Under the pieces are notes generated by a model that saw only the letters and a program-made list of their open reading frames with translations, searched no databases and was not told where the DNA came from. Positions 14,871-22,552 of a stretch of 64,000 bases of DNA are shown here, in pieces. Position 1 is the stretch's first letter. Every line of letters begins with the position of its first letter. The DNA is from Dehalogenimonas sp. W (GTDB taxonomy: Bacteria > Chloroflexota > Dehalococcoidia > Dehalococcoidales > Dehalococcoidaceae). The stretch is taken from the NCBI RefSeq assembly GCF_037094495.1, contig NZ_CP146612.1:1178001-1242000 (forward strand), in the 5' to 3' direction. The translations under genes were made by a program, and so were the position numbers.

Positions 14871-17768
14871 GTGACGGCTGAAATGAATCTTACTGACTAC
14901 CACGCAAAACTCTATGCCTATGAACTGACTAGGCGCTGCTCCTCCGACAGTGTTGAAAAACTGACTTCAGTCCTCGCCGATGCTCAAGTTGATCTAAACC
15001 CACATCAAGTCGAAGCGGCTCTTTTTGCCTTCAGAAACCCCTTTTCGCGTGGCGCCATCCTGGCTGATGAAGTTGGCCTCGGGAAAACGATCGAAGCCGG
15101 CCTTCTTCTTTCACAAAAGTGGGCTGAACGTAAACGTCGTCTTTTAGTTATTGTCCCAGCCAACCTTCGCAAACAATGGAGCCAGGAACTTTCAGACAAA
15201 TTCAATCTACCCTCAGTGATTCTGGAGAACCGCAGTTTTAACGATGTGATCCGCTCCGGCAATCTGAATCCTTTCAAGCAAGAAGCCATTATTTTATGCT
15301 CATATCAGTTTGCCAAAAAGATGGAGCCTTACATCCGTCAAATACAATGGGCATTGGTAGTCATAGATGAAGCTCACCGGCTGCGCAACGTATATAAAAC
15401 CTCCAGCAAAATAGCATCAGTTATCAAACAGGCCGTTGCCCCATTCCCCAAAGTGCTATTGACTGCGACGCCATTGCAAAATTCCTTGCTGGAGCTATAT
15501 GGGCTTGTCAGTATTATCGACGATTATGCTTTTGGCGATTTGCGCAGCTTCCGAGCCAGGTTTACTCGGCTCAACAATGAAACAGACTTTACCGACCTCA
15601 AAGAGCGACTCAAGCCAATCTGCAAACGTACCCTGCGCCGTCAGGTGCTGGAATATATCAAATACACTAACCGCCATGCCATCGTTCAAGAGTTCGTACC
15701 GAGCGACCAGGAGCAAAGACTCTACGATTTGGTTACGGAGTATCTTCAGTGCCCGACCTTATACGCACTCCCCGCAAGTCAGCGGCAACTAATGACGTTG
15801 ATATTACGCAAGCTTCTCGCGTCATCGACATATGCCATCTCTGCAACCCTCGAGGGATTGGCCAACAAACTGGAAGCGGCGGCAACCGTTGCTGAAGCTG
15901 TTGATACTTTGCCGGATGATCTGCCAGCTAATCTTGAAGAACTAGACGAGCTGGCGGACGAATGGGACGAGGATGACAATGGCTCGACATCCGGTCAAAA
16001 AAGCAAATTAACTCCGGAACAACTCGCAGAGTTACGCCTTGAGATGGCCCAACTGCGTGAATTCCATGCCCTGGCTAAATCAATCGTCAGAAATTCTAAA
16101 GGTGAAGTACTCCTTACCGCCCTGAGGAAAGGCTTTGCGGCTGCGTCTCATGCCCAGGAAAAGCAAGGGGCTGCCACCTTACAACAAAAAGCAGTTATAT
16201 TCACAGAGTCACGGCGCACCCAGGAGTATTTGTTTAACGTTCTGCAACAAACCGAATTCGCCGGAAAGGTTATGCTTTTTAACGGCACCAACACCGATTC
16301 CCTCTCAAAGGGAATTCTTCAGCGATGGCTGGAAAAACATGCCGGCACCGATCGTATCAGCGGTTCACCAAGCGCCAATATGCGCGCCGCTCTAGTTGAG
16401 CATTTTCGTGATGATGCTTCCATTCTCATTGCTACGGAAGCGGCTGCCGAGGGCATCAACCTGCAGTTTTGCAACCTGGTCGTAAATTATGACCTGCCAT
16501 GGAATCCGCAACGCATTGAGCAACGGATTGGCCGCTGCCACCGCTACGGGCAAAAATACGACGTCGTGGTAGTCAACTTCTTGAACAAGAGTAACGCCGC
16601 TGATCAACGCGTTTATGAACTGCTTGACGAAAAATTCCGTCTTTTCAACGGGGTGTTCGGCGCCAGTGATGAAGTCCTTGGGATTGTTGAATCCGGCGTC
16701 GATTTTGAAAAACGCATAGCATCCATTTACCAACAATGCCGGACCCAGGAGCAGATTCAGTTCGAATTCGACCAGCTTCAAAAAGAACTTGAGGTTCAAA
16801 TAGTTGAGGGCCAGCGGGATGCCAGGGAAAAGCTGTTGGATAACTTCGATCAGGAGGTGGTCGAAAAAGTTCGAATCCAGAGTCACGACTATCTGGATCG
16901 TTTCAACGGCCTCCTGTGGATGATTACCCAACACCTTCTTGGGGATTATGCCAATTTTGACGAAACGGCTCATACTTTTACGCTGTTAAAAAATCCTTTC
17001 CCTAAGGAAACCATTCACCCGGGCCCCTATTGCATGGGAAAGGCAGTTGATGATGTCAATACTTACCGCGTTGGCCACCCTCTGGCTCAGCGCCTGCTTA
17101 GTCGTGCATCCTCGCTACAAACTCCATCTGCGCAAGTAGTTTTCGATTATGCCGGGAGCGGGAAGAATATTACTTGTCTGCAATCGTTTCTCGGAAAGTC
17201 TGGTTGGCTTCAATGCTGCCTATGTACCGTAACCGCATTGGAGACTGAAGACCAGCTGGTTTTTGCAGGATTAACCGATGACGGACATCTTCTTGACGAT
17301 ACACAATGCCGCCGCTTGTTTGATTTAGCGGGGCGAACTGAAAACACCTTAGCCTTGCCGGGGGAGATTTCACAACGGCTTGACCAGCAAGTTTCAGCCT
17401 GCTCCCAGGAAATACTTACAAGTATGGACACTCGAAACGGGCGGTGGTTTGAAGTGGAGATGGACAAACTGGAAAAATGGGCTGAGGACCGTCGCGTTTC
17501 TCTCCGTACTGAGTTAGAAGACCTTGATGATGCGCTTAAAGAAGCTCGCAAGGCAGCCAGGATGGCGCCCAATCTTCCGGACAAATTAGAACGGCAACGA
17601 GAAATACGTAAGTTTGAAACCAAGAGAGATGAAGCTTGGCGCAACTACGATCAGGCCAGCCGGGATGTTGATAGACAGAAAGACACGTTGCTGGACGAGA
17701 TCTGCCAGCGATTACGGCAAGCAACCGAAAAGACGACACTCTTTTCTTTGCATTGGGTACTGACATAG
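14871..17768 (+). CDS. SNF2-type DNA helicase/translocase of the defence operon
   Basis: 965 residues of helicase superfamily 2. Motifs in order: Walker A in ADEVGLGKTIEAG (about residue 64), DEAH (about 165), LLTATPLQNS (about 198), a C-terminal helicase domain with ATEAAAEGINLQFC and QRIGRCHRYGQ (about 551), then a long coiled-coil-rich tail (about 870-950). It resembles RapA/DrmD-like SNF2 helicases linked to defence. No nuclease motif is visible. The start is GTG 14871; ATG 14883 is in frame and neither has a clear ribosome site. It is followed after 7 bases by the DUF262-HNH gene. The drmA/B/C partners of DISARM are absent. Confidence 0.88.
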   Translation: MTAEMNLTDYHAKLYAYELTRRCSSDSVEKLTSVLADAQVDLNPHQVEAALFAFRNPFSRGAILADEVGLGKTIEAGLLLSQKWAERKRRLLVIVPANLRKQWSQELSDKFNLPSVILENRSFNDVIRSGNLNPFKQEAIILCSYQFAKKMEPYIRQIQWALVVIDEAHRLRNVYKTSSKIASVIKQAVAPFPKVLLTATPLQNSLLELYGLVSIIDDYAFGDLRSFRARFTRLNNETDFTDLKERLKPICKRTLRRQVLEYIKYTNRHAIVQEFVPSDQEQRLYDLVTEYLQCPTLYALPASQRQLMTLILRKLLASSTYAISATLEGLANKLEAAATVAEAVDTLPDDLPANLEELDELADEWDEDDNGSTSGQKSKLTPEQLAELRLEMAQLREFHALAKSIVRNSKGEVLLTALRKGFAAASHAQEKQGAATLQQKAVIFTESRRTQEYLFNVLQQTEFAGKVMLFNGTNTDSLSKGILQRWLEKHAGTDRISGSPSANMRAALVEHFRDDASILIATEAAAEGINLQFCNLVVNYDLPWNPQRIEQRIGRCHRYGQKYDVVVVNFLNKSNAADQRVYELLDEKFRLFNGVFGASDEVLGIVESGVDFEKRIASIYQQCRTQEQIQFEFDQLQKELEVQIVEGQRDAREKLLDNFDQEVVEKVRIQSHDYLDRFNGLLWMITQHLLGDYANFDETAHTFTLLKNPFPKETIHPGPYCMGKAVDDVNTYRVGHPLAQRLLSRASSLQTPSAQVVFDYAGSGKNITCLQSFLGKSGWLQCCLCTVTALETEDQLVFAGLTDDGHLLDDTQCRRLFDLAGRTENTLALPGEISQRLDQQVSACSQEILTSMDTRNGRWFEVEMDKLEKWAEDRRVSLRTELEDLDDALKEARKAARMAPNLPDKLERQREIRKFETKRDEAWRNYDQASRDVDRQKDTLLDEICQRLRQATEKTTLFSLHWVLT

Positions 17769-17775
17769 GAGGCAA

Positions 17776-19626
17776 ATGATGGAAGGAATGACGACCTTCA
17801 CCAGTGACAAGGAGTCTCTGCAGGATGTCCTGAAAGCAATTTCAATCGGGACATACCAGTTGCCAGAATTTCAACGTGGTTGGGTTTGGGATGATGCCCA
17901 TATCATGAGTCTTTTAGCCAGCGTCTCTTTGTCGTACCCGATTGGCGCCGTCATGATGCTAGAGAATGGGAATAAAGACGTTAGATTCAAACCACGACCT
18001 GTCGAAGGTGTTGAACTAGCTTTACCGGTTGAACCTGAACGTTTCATCCTGGACGGACAGCAGCGGCTCACCTCACTCTATCAGGCAATCATACTCAATC
18101 GGGCTGTAAAAACAAAGGATATCAGAAAGAAGGAAATCCTCCGTTGGTACTATATTGATATGGTCAAGGCTCTGAACTCAAATGGGGACAGGGAAGACGC
18201 TATCAAGAGCCTGCCGGAAGACAGGAAGATAAAGAACTTTAGGAATGAGATAGTCGAAGACTACTCGACTCCTGAAGCCGAATTCGAGCATATGTTATTC
18301 CCGCTCTCGTTGGTCCTCGATTGCGCAAAATGGCGTGCTAATTACAACAAGCATTGGAGTTATGACCCGCAGAAAACTGAATTCTTCGACACTTTTGAAA
18401 GGGCGGTCGTTGATCGGTTCAAACAATACCAAATCCCGGTTATCAAGTTGTTGAAAGAGACCCCGAAAGTTGCCGTTTGCCAAGTCTTCGAAAAGGTCAA
18501 CACTGGTGGCGTATCGCTAACGGTTTTTGAACTGGTTACTGCTACTTTTGCCGCCGATGGCTATAACCTTCGAGAAGACTGGGAAGGTAAACACAACGAG
18601 CGAGGACACAAGATCGCTAGCGGTCGAAAGGATAGAATACATAGCCAGATTGTATTGCGCTCCATAGGTGCCGATGAATTATTGCAGGTCATTTCTCTTT
18701 TATCTGCCTATAGCCGGAAGAAGGAGGACTCAAGTGCAGCTGTTGGTTGCAAACGGACAGATATTTTAAAACTAAAACTGGATGATTACAAAAAGTGGGT
18801 AGAATTAGCCACTTCTGGATTTGAAAAAGCCGGACGTTTCATTTTCCAACAAAAAATATTTTCCAATAAAGATGTTCCTTATGGAACGCAACTGGTCCCT
18901 TTGGCCGCCATTCTAGCGATTATTGGGGACAAAGCAGATACTGATTTGGTCCGTGAGAAACTAGGCAGATGGTACTGGTGTGGTGTTTTCGGTGAATTAT
19001 ATGGCAGTGCCGTCGAAACACGTTTTGCCCGCGATGTTGTCGAAGTTATGAATTGGGTAAGCGGCGGTCAAGAGCCATCAACAGTCTCAGAAAGTAACTT
19101 TTCCCCCGGGCGTTTCGACACTCTGCGCACTCGTAACAGTGCGGCGTATAAAGGATTATACGCATTGCTTATGCAAGACGGTTGCCTGGACTTTCGCACA
19201 GGGGAACCCATTCAGGTCCAAACGTATTTTGCAGATATTATCGACATACATCATATCTTCCCTCATGATTGGTGCGTGAAAAAACATATTGAGTCCAAAT
19301 ACTCAGAATCCATTGTTAATAAAACCGCGCTTTCGTACCGCACCAATAGAATCATTGGTGGCAACGCTCCAAGCCAGTACTTGAAAGCCCTACGCGATAA
19401 ATGTAGTATCGCTGAAAAACGACAGGATCAGATACTTGTCACGCACCTAATTGATCCAGAAACCCTTAAAAAAGATGATTTTAAGAGTTTCTATGATAAG
19501 CGCAAAGAAGCTCTGTTGAAGAGAATAGAGCAGGCAACTGGTAAAGCAATCGGCCGACAGGCTCCGTCCCAAATTGAAAATGCGGACGCGGAAGGCGAAC
19601 TCACCGAAGAAGAGGAACAGGAATGA
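17776..19626 (+). CDS. GmrSD-like DUF262 / HNH nuclease
   Basis: 616 residues. The N-terminal DUF262 domain has FQRGWVW (about 33) and DGQQRLTS (about 93), the ParB/Srx-type nucleotide-handling motifs of GmrS. The C-terminal HNH-type domain has DIHHIFPHDW (about 490) and later Asn residues (NKTAL, NRIIGG), as in the DUF1524 nuclease part of GmrD. Fused GmrSD enzymes are type IV restriction enzymes that cut DNA with modified cytosines. AGGAGG lies just before ATG 17776. The stop overlaps the mod start by 4 bases. Confidence 0.88.
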   Translation: MMEGMTTFTSDKESLQDVLKAISIGTYQLPEFQRGWVWDDAHIMSLLASVSLSYPIGAVMMLENGNKDVRFKPRPVEGVELALPVEPERFILDGQQRLTSLYQAIILNRAVKTKDIRKKEILRWYYIDMVKALNSNGDREDAIKSLPEDRKIKNFRNEIVEDYSTPEAEFEHMLFPLSLVLDCAKWRANYNKHWSYDPQKTEFFDTFERAVVDRFKQYQIPVIKLLKETPKVAVCQVFEKVNTGGVSLTVFELVTATFAADGYNLREDWEGKHNERGHKIASGRKDRIHSQIVLRSIGADELLQVISLLSAYSRKKEDSSAAVGCKRTDILKLKLDDYKKWVELATSGFEKAGRFIFQQKIFSNKDVPYGTQLVPLAAILAIIGDKADTDLVREKLGRWYWCGVFGELYGSAVETRFARDVVEVMNWVSGGQEPSTVSESNFSPGRFDTLRTRNSAAYKGLYALLMQDGCLDFRTGEPIQVQTYFADIIDIHHIFPHDWCVKKHIESKYSESIVNKTALSYRTNRIIGGNAPSQYLKALRDKCSIAEKRQDQILVTHLIDPETLKKDDFKSFYDKRKEALLKRIEQATGKAIGRQAPSQIENADAEGELTEEEEQE

Positions 19627-21500
19627 CCGAACAACCAGAACACTTTGACCTGAACTCCCAACATTTATCCGAAGATAAGCAACAGGAACTTCTACGCCTT
19701 TTCCCAGAGGTCCGAACCGAAGGCGGTAAAATTGACTTTGAACGCCTCAAGTTGGCATTGGGTGAGACGGTAGACGTAGGTAAAGAACGCTATGGTATGA
19801 CCTGGCCGGGCAAAGCCGAATGTTTCAAAACCATCCAACAACCAAGTATGGCAACTCTGCGTCCAGCCCCCGAAGAGAGCGTCAACTTTGATACTACTGA
19901 AAACTTGATTATTGAAGGCGACAACCTGGAAGTGCTCAAACTGCTCCAGAAGTCATATTTGGGCAAGGTTAAGATGATCTATATTGACCCGCCCTATAAT
20001 ACCGGCAATGACTTCATATACCCGGACAATTACACGGAGTCGCTTCAGACTTACCTTGAATACACCGGGCAAGTGGACTCTGAAGGCAGGAAGTTCGGGA
20101 ATAATACGGATGCTGATGGCCGTTTTCATTCCAAGTGGATGAATATGATGTATCCGAGATTGTATCTTGCACGGAACCTGCTAACGACAAGTGGCATTGC
20201 CTTTATTAGTATTGATGACAATGAAATTGATAACCTTAGAAAGCTCTGTAATGAAGTATTTGGTGAATCAAATTTTCTTGCCCAAATAATTTGGCAGAAA
20301 ATACATAGCACGAAAAATGATGCCAAGTATTTTTCTGATACTCATGAATATATTTTATGTTATGCAAAAAATATAAATGATGTTGAAATACAATTACTAC
20401 CAAGAACTGAGAAAATGGATAATAGGTTCTTAAATCCCGATGATGATTCGAGGGGCCCGTGGGCTTCGGGAGATTTGGTTGCCAATGAGATTAGAAAAGA
20501 TGGAAATTATGATGTGATGGGGCCAACTGGAAAAACCTTTAATGTACCGAGTGGAAAGCACTGGGTATATTCACAAGAAAATATGAAAACGTTAATTAAA
20601 GAGAATCGAATCTGGTTTGGTAAAAATGGTGACGCATTTCCAAGGTTAAAGAGGTATTTATCTGAAGTTCAACAAGGAAGAAAAAGTGATACGTTATGGC
20701 TGGCAAATGAAGTGGGACATAATCAGGAATCTACCCGCGAAGTCAAATCGATTTTGGGTTATGGGTATTTCGAGACGCCAAAACCAGTTAGATTAATTAA
20801 TAGATGCGCATTATTAGCCCTTAAACCCACTGATATCTGCATTGATTTTTTTGCTGGCTCTGGAACTACTGCTCATGCTATTCTTGAATTAAACCAAACA
20901 GATTTTGGAAATCGCAAATTTATACTTGTTCAACTTCCCGAAAAATGCCCTGATGACTCTGAAGCCCGAAAGGCTGGCTACGAGGATATCAGTAAGATTA
21001 CTGAAGAGCGTGTTCGACGTGTCATCAAAAAGCTAAACGACCAGGACACAGGAAAATTGGACCTCGATGGTGGAATTAAGCAGGACCGCGGTTTCCGTGT
21101 CTTCAAACTTGCGGACTCCAACTTCAAAACATGGGACGCCCACGGTGCCCAGGACACGGTATCGCTGGAAAAACAGCTTGAATTACATATTGACCATATT
21201 AAAGACAGCCGCAATGAAGATGACCTATTGTATGAACTGCTGCTTAAGAGTGGATTCCCGTTGACTACGCCTGTTAAAAAACTGACTGTAGCCGGGAAGG
21301 ATATTTATTCCGTGGCTGAAGGGTTGATGTTCATCTGTCTGGAAAAGGAAATCAGCCTGGAACTCATCAAAGCCATGGCAGACAAGAAACCGGAGCGGGT
21401 GGTGTGCCTGGATGCCGGTTTCGCCGGCAATGACCAGTTGAAAGCCAACGCAGTACAGATATTCAAGACAAAAGAGATCAAGAAGTTCGAGACGGTATAA
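19623..21500 (+). CDS. mod: Type III-like adenine-specific DNA methyltransferase (Mod)
   Basis: 625 residues. Catalytic motif IV DPPYNTGNDF (about 122) precedes the SAM-binding motif I FFAGSGTTAH (about 409), the beta-class order of type III Mod enzymes, which make N6-methyladenine. The interval between them includes the target-recognition region. There, at about 20130-20850, the DNA drops to roughly 20-32% GC in sampled lines, against about 43-55% on either side, so this segment looks separately acquired. It is coupled to the DUF262 gene (ATGA) and followed by rhuM after 2 bases. Confidence 0.92.
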   Translation: MTEQPEHFDLNSQHLSEDKQQELLRLFPEVRTEGGKIDFERLKLALGETVDVGKERYGMTWPGKAECFKTIQQPSMATLRPAPEESVNFDTTENLIIEGDNLEVLKLLQKSYLGKVKMIYIDPPYNTGNDFIYPDNYTESLQTYLEYTGQVDSEGRKFGNNTDADGRFHSKWMNMMYPRLYLARNLLTTSGIAFISIDDNEIDNLRKLCNEVFGESNFLAQIIWQKIHSTKNDAKYFSDTHEYILCYAKNINDVEIQLLPRTEKMDNRFLNPDDDSRGPWASGDLVANEIRKDGNYDVMGPTGKTFNVPSGKHWVYSQENMKTLIKENRIWFGKNGDAFPRLKRYLSEVQQGRKSDTLWLANEVGHNQESTREVKSILGYGYFETPKPVRLINRCALLALKPTDICIDFFAGSGTTAHAILELNQTDFGNRKFILVQLPEKCPDDSEARKAGYEDISKITEERVRRVIKKLNDQDTGKLDLDGGIKQDRGFRVFKLADSNFKTWDAHGAQDTVSLEKQLELHIDHIKDSRNEDDLLYELLLKSGFPLTTPVKKLTVAGKDIYSVAEGLMFICLEKEISLELIKAMADKKPERVVCLDAGFAGNDQLKANAVQIFKTKEIKKFETV

Positions 21501-21502
21501 GA

Positions 21503-22552
21503 ATGACAGACAGAAAAAACGACATCATTCCAGCCACAAGCTCGATCCTTCTTTACACCACCCCGGACGGGAACGAAAAAATTGAAGTCCGGCTTGAAAA
21601 CGAGACGGTATGGTTGACACAGGCGGGTATGGCTGAATTGTTCCAGACCACACCTCAAAACATAACCCTGCATTTGAAGGAAATATTTGCTACCGGCGAA
21701 TTGGCTGAAGACTCAACTTGTAAGGATAACTTACAAGTTCAAACCGAAGGACAAAGGCAAGTCAGCCGAATCCGCAAATTCTACAATCTGGAAGCTATCA
21801 TCGCAGTCGGTTACCGTGTACGATCGCACCGGGGTACACAATTCCGCAGATGGGCGACAGAGCGTCTGAATGAATACTTGGTAAAAGGGTTTACCATGGA
21901 CGATGAACGCCTAAAAAGCGGCATCAACGTGGGTTCTGATTACTTCGATGAAATGCTGGAACGGATTAAAGATATCCGTTCCAGCGAGAAAAGATTCTAT
22001 CAAAAAATCAGGGATATTTATAAACTCGCAGTTGATTACGATCCTAAAGCGGAAGAAACAATCGAATTTTTCAAGATCGTCCAGAATAAGCTGCATTTTG
22101 CAGTATCAGGCAAAACTGCGGCTGAGCTTATTACCGAAAGAGCGGATGCCTCCAAACCGAATATGGGGCTGACATCATGGAAAGGTACAACGGTGCGCAA
22201 ATATGATGTAGTGATAGCGAAAAATTATCTTAATGAAGCGGAGATGCAGAACCTGAATCGTATTGTCAGCATGTATCTGGATTACGCCGAGGATCAAGCA
22301 CGGATGCATCGCCAGGTGTTCATGCGTGATTGGCGTGAAAAACTGGACGCTTTTTTAAAGTTCAACGAACGCGATATCTTGAATAATCCGGGCAGAATCG
22401 CCAAGGAAATTGCGGATAAGCTGGCGGTTGAACAATACGAAATATTCAATAATCATCGTTTGACGATGGAAGCCACAGCGGAAACGATGGCCGATGATGC
22501 TGAGTTGAAGTCCATTGAAAAACAAATTGATGATAAGCGAGACGGCAAATAA
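21503..22552 (+). CDS. rhuM: RhuM family protein
   Basis: 349 residues matching the virulence RhuM family: an N-terminal VWLTQAGMAELFQTTPQNI segment that looks like a DNA-binding helix-turn-helix, then FYNLEAIIAVGYRVRS and FRRWATERLNEYL, and a C-terminal DYAEDQA...WREKLDAFL region. The family was named in Salmonella; its biochemical role is not established, and it is often found within restriction-modification loci. It sits between mod and res, which is unusual for a type III system, where the two are normally adjacent. The TAA stop overlaps the proposed ATA start of res. Confidence 0.85.
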   Translation: MTDRKNDIIPATSSILLYTTPDGNEKIEVRLENETVWLTQAGMAELFQTTPQNITLHLKEIFATGELAEDSTCKDNLQVQTEGQRQVSRIRKFYNLEAIIAVGYRVRSHRGTQFRRWATERLNEYLVKGFTMDDERLKSGINVGSDYFDEMLERIKDIRSSEKRFYQKIRDIYKLAVDYDPKAEETIEFFKIVQNKLHFAVSGKTAAELITERADASKPNMGLTSWKGTTVRKYDVVIAKNYLNEAEMQNLNRIVSMYLDYAEDQARMHRQVFMRDWREKLDAFLKFNERDILNNPGRIAKEIADKLAVEQYEIFNNHRLTMEATAETMADDAELKSIEKQIDDKRDGK

